Positions 1 through 7,287 of a stretch of 11,208 nt of DNA are shown piece after piece. The translations under genes and the position numbers were made by a program. Under the pieces are notes generated by a model that ran no database searches, was not told the DNA's origin, and was given only the letters and a program-made list of their open reading frames with translations. Position 1 is the first letter of the stretch. Each line of letters starts with the position of its first letter. Location: assembly GCA_025966335.1 (NCBI GenBank), contig JAICRS010000089.1, positions 1 to 11,208 on the forward strand, in the 5' to 3' direction. Origin of the DNA: Nocardioidaceae bacterium (GTDB lineage: Bacteria > Actinomycetota > Actinomycetes > Propionibacteriales > Nocardioidaceae).

Positions 1-621
1 GTCCTCGGCGGTGCGCGCGACACCGGAGTGCTGCTCACCGAGGGCCATCACGTTCACGTCGTTGTCCAGCAGCACCGGGCAGCCGAGCTCGCGCGACACC
101 GCGTCCCGGACCGGGTAGCCGTCCCAGCCCGGCATGATCGGTGGGGACACCGGCACCCCGCGGTGGAAGTCGACCGGACCGGGCACGCCGATGCCGACCC
201 CGGAGGGCCGCTCGATGCCGTGCTCGGCCAGCGCCTTGCGGGTCAGGTCGAGTGCGACCGCCAGGACCGCCTCGGGCCCGGACCGGACATCGCAGGCCTG
301 GGTGTTCTTGCCGATCACGTCGAGCCGCCCGTCGGTGACGGCGACCGAGACGGCCGTCGCGCCGATCGAGATGCCGACGAAGCGGATCGCCGCCGCGAGG
401 TCGACCATGGTCGATCGCCGTCCGCCGCGGGAGGCCGCCGGGCCGGTCTCGGCGGCGAGGCCGAGCTCGGCCAGCCGGGTGACCTCGGCTGCGACGGTCG
501 TGCGGGAGACGCTCAGCCGGTCGGCGAGCTGCGCCCGCGACAGCGGCCCGGAGTCGCGCAGGGTTGCGAGCAGCCGGGCCTGGATAGCGCTCTCGGCGCG
601 TCCCGCCAACGTGTGTGCCAC
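1..621 (-). CDS. ROK-family transcriptional regulator, N-terminal part (runs off left edge)
   Basis: This open frame reads from a GTG at 621 to the window edge with no stop, so about 207 N-terminal residues are visible; the family usually has about 380-400. Residues 13-58 form a winged helix-turn-helix (AQLADRLSVSRTTVAAEVTRL). The ROK sugar-kinase-like domain begins near residue 80 and includes GVGIGVPGPV and LLDNDVNVMALGEQ, the usual sugar-binding region. The phosphate-loop motif, normally DxGGT, reads SIGAT (residues 85-89). The leading Asp is lost, which fits a sugar-sensing repressor of the NagC/XylR type rather than a kinase. The GTG at 621 is the best start because the HTH begins 12 residues later and no ATG lies upstream in frame. 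No Shine-Dalgarno is seen, and a CAGTAT box 6 nt upstream would suit a leaderless transcript. The ligand cannot be told from the sequence. The gene diverges from the DUF1876 gene. Confidence 0.9.
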   Translation of the reverse strand, partial: MAHTLAGRAESAIQARLLATLRDSGPLSRAQLADRLSVSRTTVAAEVTRLAELGLAAETGPAASRGGRRSTMVDLAAAIRFVGISIGATAVSVAVTDGRLDVIGKNTQACDVRSGPEAVLAVALDLTRKALAEHGIERPSGVGIGVPGPVDFHRGVPVSPPIMPGWDGYPVRDAVSRELGCPVLLDNDVNVMALGEQHSGVARTAED

Positions 622-724
622 GGACAGATACTGACACGTCCCGGCATAGGTTTCCCGTCGGTCCCCAGGAGGGGTGGTGTGCGGTGAGCCCTCGCAGCAG
701 ACTGGACCCGAGGCCCCGCACCCA

Positions 725-738
725 CCTCACCAGTGAGG
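725..738 (+). promoter_or_regulatory. Short dyad overlapping the DUF1876 ribosome binding site
   Basis: CCTCAC (725-730) and GTGAGG (733-738) are perfect inverted copies two bases apart. The right arm contains part of the GAGGAG Shine-Dalgarno of the gene starting at 746. As RNA it could form a 5-bp stem with a 4-nt loop that masks the ribosome binding site; as DNA it could be a small operator. The element is short enough to be chance. Confidence 0.3.
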
Positions 739-745
739 AGCGACC

Positions 746-1012
746 ATGACGAACAAGAGCTGGACCGTGCAGGTCACCATCGACGAGGACGGCGACGACA
801 CGAGGGCCGACGCCGTGCTGAGCCTGGACAACAAGATCGAGATGCACGGGCGGGGCATGAGCCGGCGCAACCCGTCCGACGAGTCCGTGCCCCGGATCGG
901 TGACGAGCTCGCCACTGCCCGGGCACTCTCGGACCTGGCTCATCAGCTGCTGATGACCGCGGCGCAGGACATCGAGTCCAAGACGCATGTCCCCGCCGCC
1001 CTCGACCTGTAG
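746..1012 (+). CDS. DUF1876 domain protein
   Basis: An 88-residue protein that is a single DUF1876 domain from end to end. It opens with a strand (SWTVQVTIDEDGDDTRADAVL), continues through GRGMSRRNPSD and VPRIGDELA, and ends with the helix ALSDLAHQLLMTAAQDIES. This is the normal family length and pattern. A GGAG Shine-Dalgarno lies 7 nt before the ATG. From memory, mycobacterial members are Rv2632c and the dormancy-induced Rv1738, whose structure was compared to ribosome hibernation-promoting factors. A ribosome-related stress role is therefore possible but unproven here. The gene converges on hflX, also a ribosome factor, with a shared hairpin between them. A poor sigma-B-like match (GTTT at 650-653, GGGTGG at 672-677, spacing 18) lies upstream. 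The family assignment is secure; the function is not. Confidence 0.88.
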   Translation: MTNKSWTVQVTIDEDGDDTRADAVLSLDNKIEMHGRGMSRRNPSDESVPRIGDELATARALSDLAHQLLMTAAQDIESKTHVPAALDL

Positions 1013-1021
1013 CCCCCGTGG

Positions 1022-1079
1022 CCCCGAGTTGTCAGACGGGTGAGTGGCTACAGCCGCCTACGCGTCTGACAGCTCGGGG
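1022..1079. terminator. Bidirectional hairpin between DUF1876 gene and hflX
   Basis: A 17-nt arm at 1022-1038 pairs along its whole length with 1063-1079, with one G-U position and a 24-nt loop. It starts 9 nt after the DUF1876 stop and ends 3 nt before the hflX stop codon (1083-1085), so both convergent genes end on it. There is no clear T-run on either side, as is usual in high-GC actinobacteria. Confidence 0.75.
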
Positions 1080-1082
1080 AGA

Positions 1083-2600
1083 TCAGGAGGCGTTGGCGGA
1101 CGAGGTGATGTAGGGGGCGAGCTCGCCGGCCAGGTTCGCGTGCACCCGGCCGTGCACGACGGTGCCCTCGCCGGTGTGCTCGAGGAAGTCGACCTCACCG
1201 TTCTCGTGCACCTTGTTCAGCAGGTCACCGCGCTCGTAGGGCAGCAGCGCCTCGAACGCGATGCCCGGGCGCGGCAGGTCCGCCTCGACCGCCATCAGCG
1301 CGTCCGCGATCCCCTCACCGGTCTTCGCCGAGACGATCACCGAGTGCGGCTCGGCGCGCTTGAGCCGGGCGAGCACCATCGGGTCGGCGGCGTCGGACTT
1401 GTTGATCACCACGAGCTCGGGCACCTTGTCGGCCCCGATCTCGGCGAACACCTCGCGGACCGCGGCCAGCTGGCCCTCCGGGTCGGCGTGCGACCCGTCC
1501 ACGACGTGCAGGATCAGGTCGGAGTCGGCGACCTCCTCCAGCGTGGAGCGGAACGCCTCGACGAGCTGGTGCGGCAGGTGCCGCACGAACCCGACCGTGT
1601 CGGACATCGTGTAGACCCGGCCGTCGGAGGTGGTGGTCTTGCGGGTGGTCGGGTCCAGGGTCGCGAACAGCGAGTCCTCGACCAGCACCCCGGCATTGGT
1701 CAGCCGGTTCAGCAGCGAGGACTTGCCGGCGTTGGTGTAGCCGGCGATGGCCACCGAGGGCACCTCGTGGCGCTTGCGTTCGGCGCGCTTGGTGTCGCGG
1801 GTGGTCCGCATGTGCGCCAGCTCGCGGCGCAGCTTCGCGATCTTGGTGTTGATCCGGCGCCGGTCGGTCTCGATCTTCGTCTCACCGGGACCCCGACCAC
1901 CGATGCCGCCGCCCTGGGAGCCGACCCGGCCACCGGCCTGGCGGGACAGGTTGCCACCCCAGCCGCGCAGCCGCTGCTTCATGTAGTTCAGCTGGGCGAG
2001 CTCCACCTGCGCCTGGCCCTCACGGGACTTGGCGTGCTGGGCGAAGATGTCGAGGATCAGCGCGGTCCGGTCGACGACCTTGACCTTGACCCGGTCCTCG
2101 AGGTTCCTCAGCTGGCTGGGGGCCAGCTCGCCGTCGAGGATGACGGTGTCAGCACCGGTGGACTGGACGATCTCGCGCAGGCCGTCGACCTTGCCGCGAC
2201 CGATGTAGGTGGCGGGATCGGGCCTCTGCCGCCGCTGGAAGAACGCATCGAGCACCTGGGAGCCGGCGGTCTCGGCGAGCAGCGCGAGCTCGGCCATCGA
2301 GTTCTCCGCGTCCTGGACCGAACCCTCGGTCCACACGCCGACGAGCACCACGCGCTCCAGCCGGAGCTGGCGGTACTCGACCTCGGAGATGTCCTCGAGC
2401 TCTGTGGACAAGCCGGCGACCCGGCGCAGGGCGTGCCGTTCGGCGAGGTCCATCTCGCCGAGGCTCTCCTCCGGGTCGTCCTCGGCGTAGCCGGACTCGA
2501 AGTCGTCCTCTAGGTCGTCCAGGTCCTCGTGAAGGTCGACCGGTTCGTCGACCGGACGGATCGGATCGGGCTCGTTGTATGCATTCTGAGATTCAGTCAT
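1083..2600 (-). CDS. hflX: GTPase HflX, ribosome-splitting factor
   Basis: A 505-residue GTPase of the TRAFAC/OBG-HflX group that binds the 50S subunit and splits stalled or idle ribosomes. After an acidic N-terminal extension (about residues 1-50) comes the HflX N-domain (VGVWTEGS near 88-95, PDPATYIGRGKVDGL at 128-141, VVDRTALILDIFAQHAKSREGQAQVELAQL at 176-205). A Gly-rich linker with GGRGPGETKIETDRR (234-248) follows. The G domain has G1 GYTNAGKSS (287-295), G2 TLDPTTR (314-320), G3 DTVGF (334-338), G4 NKSD (400-403) and G5 VSAKTGEG (423-430). All nucleotide-binding motifs look intact. The ATG at 2600 was chosen because it opens the acidic extension and has a GGTG stretch about 5 nt upstream; an in-frame ATG at 2618 is possible. 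It lies 67 bp downstream of dapF on the same strand, the usual actinobacterial order. Confidence 0.96.
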   Translation of the reverse strand: MTESQNAYNEPDPIRPVDEPVDLHEDLDDLEDDFESGYAEDDPEESLGEMDLAERHALRRVAGLSTELEDISEVEYRQLRLERVVLVGVWTEGSVQDAENSMAELALLAETAGSQVLDAFFQRRQRPDPATYIGRGKVDGLREIVQSTGADTVILDGELAPSQLRNLEDRVKVKVVDRTALILDIFAQHAKSREGQAQVELAQLNYMKQRLRGWGGNLSRQAGGRVGSQGGGIGGRGPGETKIETDRRRINTKIAKLRRELAHMRTTRDTKRAERKRHEVPSVAIAGYTNAGKSSLLNRLTNAGVLVEDSLFATLDPTTRKTTTSDGRVYTMSDTVGFVRHLPHQLVEAFRSTLEEVADSDLILHVVDGSHADPEGQLAAVREVFAEIGADKVPELVVINKSDAADPMVLARLKRAEPHSVIVSAKTGEGIADALMAVEADLPRPGIAFEALLPYERGDLLNKVHENGEVDFLEHTGEGTVVHGRVHANLAGELAPYITSSANAS

Positions 2601-2626
2601 ATTCACCACTTGCAACATCGGTCGCG

Positions 2627-2641
2627 CCGGAAATGTTCCGG
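2627..2641. promoter_or_regulatory. Small inverted repeat in the dapF-hflX gap
   Basis: CCGGAA and TTCCGG flank a 3-nt centre, giving a perfect 6-bp dyad about 27 bp upstream of the hflX ATG. It could be a 5' UTR hairpin, a weak dapF terminator or an operator. The sequence does not decide between these. Confidence 0.35.
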
Positions 2642-2667
2642 TGAGCACGCGTCGATGCTTGCACGGG

Positions 2668-3525
2668 CTACGTACCCGCCGCGAACGAATTTGGAACCTT
2701 CCCGCTGGCGACGATCACCGCCGGCCCGGTCAGCAGCACCCGGTCGTCCTCGGTCCAGGTCACGGCGAGCTCGCCGCCGGGCACATCCACCCGGTACGTC
2801 GTACCGCGTCCGGCTCCGTCCGCGAGCGCCGCCGCCACCATCACCGCGCAGGCGCCCGTGCCGCAGGACCGGGTCTCCCCCGAACCACGCTCGAAGACGC
2901 GCATCGCGACGTGCGCGGTCCCCCGGCGTACGACGAACTCGATGTTCACGCCCTGGGGGAAGTCGGCGGAGTCGTACGACGGCTGCTCCAGGAGCGGCCC
3001 CGCGTCCTCGAGGGAGTCCACGAACGCCACCGCGTGCGGGTTGCCCATGCTGATGTGGGTCGCCGCCCAGCTGCGCTCGCCGATGCCGACCTTGGACTCG
3101 GCGAACACCTCGGGGCGGCCCATGTCCGCGGTGATCCGACCGTCGTCCTCGAAGGTGAGCACCTTGATGCCGGCGCGGGTGCCGATCCTCAACGGGGTCG
3201 CGGTCGATACGCCTTCGTGGTCGGCGAGATGGCGGGCGAACACCCGGACCCCGTTGCCGCACATCTCCGAGAGCGAGCCGTCAGAGTTCCGGTAGTCCAT
3301 GAACCACTCGGCTTGCCCGCGGGCGGCTACCGCAGCGGGGTCGTCGTACGCGTCGCAGCGGACCACCCGGATCACGCCGTCGGCACCGATCCCGGCCCGC
3401 CGGTCGCACAGCGCGGCGACCCGCTCCGCGGCGAGGTCGCCGTGCACGCTCCCGTCCGGGTCGGGCAGCAGCACGAAGTCGTTCTCGGTGCCGTGGCCCT
3501 TGACGAACGGGTAGGAGTCGGTCAC
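2668..3525 (-). CDS. dapF: Diaminopimelate epimerase
   Basis: A 285-residue, PLP-independent racemase-type epimerase that interconverts LL- and meso-diaminopimelate for lysine and peptidoglycan synthesis in the cytoplasm. Both catalytic cysteines are present: Cys89 in MCGNGVR and Cys221 in SCGTGACA. Other family signatures are KGHGTENDFVLL (9-20, where most members have GxGNDF), RRAGIGADG (42-50), MDYRNSDGS (76-84) and MGNPHAV (160-166). Full length and intact. The GTG at 3525 is preceded by a TANNNT -10 box 6 nt upstream and lacks a strong Shine-Dalgarno, which fits a leaderless mRNA. The gene probably leads a dapF-hflX unit. The product of the divergent gene at 3588 is unrelated. Confidence 0.97.
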   Translation of the reverse strand: MTDSYPFVKGHGTENDFVLLPDPDGSVHGDLAAERVAALCDRRAGIGADGVIRVVRCDAYDDPAAVAARGQAEWFMDYRNSDGSLSEMCGNGVRVFARHLADHEGVSTATPLRIGTRAGIKVLTFEDDGRITADMGRPEVFAESKVGIGERSWAATHISMGNPHAVAFVDSLEDAGPLLEQPSYDSADFPQGVNIEFVVRRGTAHVAMRVFERGSGETRSCGTGACAVMVAAALADGAGRGTTYRVDVPGGELAVTWTEDDRVLLTGPAVIVASGKVPNSFAAGT

Positions 3526-3531
3526 CGATCC

Positions 3532-3537
3532 AGGCTA
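3532..3537 (-). promoter_or_regulatory. Leaderless -10 box for dapF
   Basis: On the minus strand TAGCCT sits 6 nt before the GTG start. This is the typical TANNNT position for actinobacterial leaderless transcripts. No clear -35 hexamer is visible. Confidence 0.5.
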
Positions 3538-3587
3538 CCGGGCGTGGCTTTCCGAAACTGTCGGAGCGGTCTGGCACCTTGTTTCAC

Positions 3588-3788
3588 ATGGACAACGGAT
3601 CGGACATGTTGATGCTGAGCGGTGTGATGGCCTTCTGCGCCGACTGCGGCGACGAGCGGATCTTCGTTCCCGTCGAGGACGGTTGCGCCTTCGACGGGTG
3701 CGAGTTCTGCTGCACGACGTGCGACGCGGCGGTGTTCCTGCTCGAGGTGCTCGAGAACACCGGCGCGCCGCACCGCCGCGTCGCCTGA
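3588..3788 (+). CDS. Small zinc-ribbon-like cysteine-rich protein
   Basis: A 66-residue protein with seven cysteines: C17, C20, C33, C38, C41, C42 and C45. FCADCGDERIFVPV followed by FCCTTCDAAVFLL gives two CxxC knuckles (17/20 and 42/45), a zinc-ribbon pattern. No signal peptide is present, so it is probably cytoplasmic. The start is uncertain: ATG at 3588, ATG at 3606 (preceded by GGATCGG) and ATG at 3612 are all in frame, and none changes the cysteine core. The gene diverges from dapF and converges on the transpeptidase gene with a 12-bp gap. I do not recognise a named family. It could be a metal-binding regulator or an adaptor. That it is a real gene is supported by the ordered Cys pattern and its fit between neighbours. 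Confidence 0.68.
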   Translation: MDNGSDMLMLSGVMAFCADCGDERIFVPVEDGCAFDGCEFCCTTCDAAVFLLEVLENTGAPHRRVA

Positions 3789-3800
3789 GGTCAGCCCGCC

Positions 3801-5699
3801 TCAGTCGTCGTCGTGGTCGTCGTCGTCCTTGTGGTCGTTCTTGCGGTCGTCGTGGTCGTCGTCCTTGTGACCGTTCTTGTCCGGCCGCGACTTGGAGACC
3901 ACCAGCGCCGCGCCACCACCGCGGCGAACCGGCTCCGCGACTGCCGTCAACAGACCGTCCTTGCCGAACTCGATCGCCGTCGCCGCCCCGATCTCCGCGC
4001 TCTCGGTGAACTCGTGACCCAGAGCGCCCAGTGCCGCGCCGTGCTCACTGATGAATGCCGGCTCGGCGGTGACCGTCTCGGTGTTGCGCTGCGAGGCCCG
4101 GGGAGCCGCGAGCGCCTCCTCGATCGTCATCCCGAGGTCGATCCGGTTGAACAGGATCTGGCTGACCGTGGTGATGATCGTCGACCCGCCCGGCGTGCCC
4201 AACGCCAGGAACGGCTCGCCGTCGTCCAGCACGATGGTCGGTGACATCGACGACCGCGGCCGCTTGCCGCCCTCGATCCGGTTCGGGTCGTCGCGGTCGA
4301 ACTCCGCCGAGAAGTCGGTGAGCTCGTTGTTCAGCAGGAAGCCACGGTCCGGCACCAGCAGGCCCGAACCACCGGTCTGCTCGATGGTCAGCGTGTACTC
4401 GACGACGTTGCCCCACTTGTCGGTCACGGTCAGGTTCGTCGTGGACAGGCCCTCGGTGTCGACGTCGGCGTCAGCCCCCGGGTCACCCGGGTCGCACTTC
4501 CCGTCGTAGTCGTCGACGTCCTGGGAATCCACCGGCTTGGTCGCCGCTTCGTCCGGGTCGATCTCACAGGCCCGCTCGCGGGCGAACTTGTCCGAGAGCA
4601 GGTCTTCGACCGGAACGTCGACGAACGCGGGGTCACCGAGGTACGCGGCCCGGTCGGCGAACGCCAGCGCGCTGGCCTCGAGGTAGTGGTGCAGCGCGGT
4701 GATCTCGGCGGCGTCCTTGCCGATGGACTGCTCAACGATGTTCAGCGACTCGCCGACCGTGGTCCCACCGGACGACGAGGGAGCCATCCCGAAGATCTCG
4801 TAGCCGCGGTAGTCGGACTTGGTCGGCTTCTGCAGCAGCGCCTTGTAGTCGTCGAGGTCTTCGAGCGTCATCTCGCCGGGTGGAACCGGCAGATCGGTCG
4901 TGGGCGACTTCGGCGGGTCTTGGACCACCGCGACGATCTCCCTGGCGAGCCGGCCTTCGTAGAAGTAGTCGGTGCCCTGCTTGGCGATCTGCTGGTAGGT
5001 GCGTGCCAGGTCGCGGTTGCGGAAGATCGAGCCGGGCTCGGGTGCCTCGCCGCCGGGCAGGAACAGCTCCGGCGTCGTGGTGTACGCCTCGAACCGCTCC
5101 TGGTTCTCGATGGTCTGCTGCTGGAATGTCTCGTCGACGACGAACCCGCGACGCGCCAGCTTGGTGGCCGGCTTCAGCGCCTTGCGCAACGAGTAGCTCC
5201 CCCACTCGTCCAGCGCCTTCTCCCAGGTCGCCAGGGTTCCGGGCACACCGATCGAGACACCGCTGGTGACCCGCTCGGGGAAGAAGTTGTAGGGCTCGCC
5301 GGTCGGTGACTCCGGGTCGATGAACGCGTCCTGGTCGATGGCCTTGGGCGCGGTCTCCCGGCCGTCGATGGTCCTCACCTTCTCGGTGTCCGCGTCGTAG
5401 AACACGAAGTACCCGCCACCACCGATACCGGCGCTGTACGGCTCGGTGACCCCCAGTGCGGCGGCGGTCGCGACGGCCGCGTCGACGGCGTTGCCGCCTC
5501 GTTTGAGCACCTCGATCCCGATCCTGGACGCCTCCGGGTCGACGGAGGTGACCGCACCGCCGAAGCCTTTGCTGGTCGGCGTCTTGGTGGAATATCGAGG
5601 GTCTGCCTGCGCGGTGCCGACGAGGGCGCCGGCGAGCGCGGTGGCGCCGGCGGCGACGACCGCCGCGGCGCGGATCGAGCGGGTACGGCGAAGCGACAT
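3801..5699 (-). CDS. ggt: Secreted gamma-glutamyltranspeptidase with Asp/His tail
   Basis: A 632-residue Ntn-hydrolase that cleaves gamma-glutamyl bonds, for example in glutathione, and self-cleaves into two subunits. Residues 1-32 are a Sec-type signal peptide (RR-charged N-terminus, Ala-rich core, AQA at the end). Visible motifs are GGNAVDAAVA (68-77), substrate-binding Arg114 in DGRETAP, the probable cleavage/nucleophile Thr420 in STTNLTVTD, GFLLNNELTDF (453-463), SSMSPT (483-488) and GTPGGS (501-506). The segment between TDF and SSMSP is short, so the lid loop of the E. coli enzyme appears absent, as in the Bacillus enzyme. Before Thr420 an acidic stretch (378-415) carries two cysteines, C378 and C402, which might form a disulfide. 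The last 25 residues are a tandem Lys-Asn/Asp/His repeat. A GGGAGGA Shine-Dalgarno lies 6 nt upstream of the ATG. The gene diverges from the HAD gene. Confidence 0.95.
   Translation of the reverse strand: MSLRRTRSIRAAAVVAAGATALAGALVGTAQADPRYSTKTPTSKGFGGAVTSVDPEASRIGIEVLKRGGNAVDAAVATAAALGVTEPYSAGIGGGGYFVFYDADTEKVRTIDGRETAPKAIDQDAFIDPESPTGEPYNFFPERVTSGVSIGVPGTLATWEKALDEWGSYSLRKALKPATKLARRGFVVDETFQQQTIENQERFEAYTTTPELFLPGGEAPEPGSIFRNRDLARTYQQIAKQGTDYFYEGRLAREIVAVVQDPPKSPTTDLPVPPGEMTLEDLDDYKALLQKPTKSDYRGYEIFGMAPSSSGGTTVGESLNIVEQSIGKDAAEITALHHYLEASALAFADRAAYLGDPAFVDVPVEDLLSDKFARERACEIDPDEAATKPVDSQDVDDYDGKCDPGDPGADADVDTEGLSTTNLTVTDKWGNVVEYTLTIEQTGGSGLLVPDRGFLLNNELTDFSAEFDRDDPNRIEGGKRPRSSMSPTIVLDDGEPFLALGTPGGSTIITTVSQILFNRIDLGMTIEEALAAPRASQRNTETVTAEPAFISEHGAALGALGHEFTESAEIGAATAIEFGKDGLLTAVAEPVRRGGGAALVVSKSRPDKNGHKDDDHDDRKNDHKDDDDHDDD
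3804..3878 (-). repeat. Tandem repeat encoding the Asp/His C-terminal tail of Ggt
   Basis: Two direct copies of a 36-39 bp unit. They encode KNGHKDDDHDDR (residues 608-619) and KNDHKDDDDHDDD (620-632). The copies differ by one GTC/GAC codon and a few substitutions. The last residue is followed directly by the TGA stop. Confidence 0.8.
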
Positions 5700-5789
5700 G
5701 AGTTCCTCCCGAGAACCGAAACGGATGCGTGCCGCTCACTGTGCCGCACGTCACACTCGACCCGCTAGAGCCGTGATAGGCAGTTCTCC

Positions 5790-6368
5790 ATGCCGCTGCT
5801 GTTGGTCGACCTCGATGACACCCTGGTTGACCGGAACGCGACGTTTGACCGCTGGACCGACGCCCATCCCCGCTTTCGCTTCCTGCACCGGCTGCCCGAT
5901 CGCTGGCAGCTGCACCGGCTGGTGTCCCGGCTGGCGGCGTTGTACGAACGGTCCGAGCTGTCCAGCTACCGGCTCGAGGACGGGGTGGTCGACGCGTTGC
6001 AGTCGGTACGGCGGGCGGGGTGGCTCGTCGCGGTCACCACGAACGGCAACCGCCGCACGCAGCCGGCGAAGATCGCGTCCGCGGGCCTGGAGCCGCTGGT
6101 GGACGTCGTGGTGATCTCCTCGCACGAGGGGTTCGCGAAGCCGGACCCGCGGCTGTTCCAGCTGGCCGCCGAGCGTGCCGGCTGCTCGCTGGACGGCGCC
6201 TGGGCGATCGGTGACGACCTGACCCAGGAGATCGCCGGTGCGGCGCGGTTGAGTCTGCGCAGCATCTGGGTGAACCCGCACCGGCGGCCGGCGAGCCCGG
6301 ACGTCGACCTGGAGGCGACCTCGTTCCCGGAGGCGGTGGACCTGTTGCTGTCGGTCACCGCACGATGA
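5790..6368 (+). CDS. HAD-superfamily hydrolase (subfamily IA phosphatase-like)
   Basis: A 192-residue phosphatase-type protein. Motif I is DLDDTL (nucleophile Asp7, acid/base Asp9). A helical cap covers about residues 15-75. Motif II is VTTNG (81-85), the motif III lysine is in FAKPDPRLF (111-119), and motif IV is GDDLTQEI, with Glu where the second acidic residue is often Asp. All catalytic positions are filled, so it should be active on a small phosphorylated metabolite that cannot be predicted. The ATG at 5790 directly precedes motif I and is the only sensible start; the Shine-Dalgarno is weak. The gene diverges from ggt (90 bp apart), and its last 14 bp overlap the 3' end of miaA on the other strand. 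Confidence 0.92.
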   Translation: MPLLLVDLDDTLVDRNATFDRWTDAHPRFRFLHRLPDRWQLHRLVSRLAALYERSELSSYRLEDGVVDALQSVRRAGWLVAVTTNGNRRTQPAKIASAGLEPLVDVVVISSHEGFAKPDPRLFQLAAERAGCSLDGAWAIGDDLTQEIAGAARLSLRSIWVNPHRRPASPDVDLEATSFPEAVDLLLSVTAR

Positions 6369-7275
6369 GGTTCGCCGCCTGCTCGACCCGGTCCGGGTCG
6401 TCCCAGCCGACCCAGGTGATCCGCGGGTCCTTGCGGAACCAGCTGTCCTGCCTGCGGGCGAACCTGCGGGTGCCGGTGATCGTCTTCTCCTTCGCCTCCT
6501 CCTCGGTCAGCTCACCGTCGAGGAAGTCGAGCACCTGCTGGTAGCCCAGGGCCCGGTTCGCCGTCCGGCCCGCTCGCAGACCACGGTCGGCGAGGCGGCG
6601 TACCTCCTCCACGAAACCGGCGTCCCACATCCGCTGCACCCGGAGCGCGATCCGCGCGTCGAGGACCGGCCGGGGGATGTCCACGCCGACCTGGTGGGCG
6701 TCGTCGTAGAAGTACCGCAGCTCGGGCAGGGTGGCGCTGAACGGTCGGCCGGTGATCGCGATCACCTCCAGGGCGCGCACGACCCGGCGGCCGTTCGCCG
6801 GGATGATCCGGGCCGCGGCCTCGGTGTCCACCACGGTCAGCCGCCGGTGCATCGCCTCGGGACCCACCGCGGCGAGCTCCTCCTCCAGCTGGTGACGCAC
6901 CGCCGGGTCGGTCCCGGGGAACTCGAAGCGGTCCAAGATCGCGCGGGTGTAGAGGGCGGACCCGCCGACCAGCACCGGCACCACGCCGCGGGACCGGCAG
7001 TCGTCGATCACCGCGCGGGCCCAGCCCTGGAACTCCGCGACAGTCGCCGGCTCGGTGACCTCCAGCCGGTCCAGCAGGTGGTGCGGGATGCCGCGGCGCT
7101 CCTCGACCGGCAGCTTCGCGGTGCCGATGTCCATCCCGCGGTAGACCTGCATCGAGTCGGTGTTCACCACCTCGCCGCCGAGCCTCTCGGCGAGGTCGAG
7201 GGAGAGGTCCGACTTGCCCGCGGCGGTGGGCCCGACGACCGCGACGATCGGCGGCATCGGATCGGCGGCGGGCAT
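6355..7275 (-). CDS. miaA: tRNA dimethylallyltransferase
   Basis: A 306-residue enzyme that transfers a dimethylallyl group to A37 of tRNAs reading UNN codons, giving i6A37. MiaB later methylthiolates this base. Motifs are the P-loop GPTAAGKS (15-22), DSMQVYRGMDIGTAK (40-54), HHLLD (65-69), GGSALYTRAIL (104-113), NRALGYQQVL (240-249) and the C-terminal RFARRQDSWFRKD (271-283). Length is normal. The ATG at 7275 was chosen because it places the P-loop at residue 15; an in-frame ATG at 7257 is also possible. Neither has a good Shine-Dalgarno. The upstream reading frame stays open for about 160 codons, but it is antisense to a plus-strand gene and is not family sequence. The 3' end overlaps the convergent HAD gene. 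Confidence 0.96.
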   Translation of the reverse strand: MPAADPMPPIVAVVGPTAAGKSDLSLDLAERLGGEVVNTDSMQVYRGMDIGTAKLPVEERRGIPHHLLDRLEVTEPATVAEFQGWARAVIDDCRSRGVVPVLVGGSALYTRAILDRFEFPGTDPAVRHQLEEELAAVGPEAMHRRLTVVDTEAAARIIPANGRRVVRALEVIAITGRPFSATLPELRYFYDDAHQVGVDIPRPVLDARIALRVQRMWDAGFVEEVRRLADRGLRAGRTANRALGYQQVLDFLDGELTEEEAKEKTITGTRRFARRQDSWFRKDPRITWVGWDDPDRVEQAANLIVR

Positions 7276-7287
7276 GGAGCAGAGTGT

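Noticed and set aside
35..988. Minus-strand open frame of 317 codons over the ROK and DUF1876 genes
   Set aside because: It is out of phase with the clear ROK frame, Arg/Gly/Pro-rich, and antisense to the DUF1876 gene, which has family signatures and a Shine-Dalgarno.
1044..2513. Long plus-strand open frame (489 codons) across hflX
   Set aside because: It is exactly antisense to a complete hflX with all GTPase motifs. Its translation is a monotonous Gly/Leu/Val/Asp/His mix typical of shadow frames in GC-rich genes, and no ribosome binding site is seen.
3813..4244. Val-rich apparent membrane protein on the plus strand
   Set aside because: The Val run is the complement of the Asp/His tail of ggt, whose coding frame is certain.
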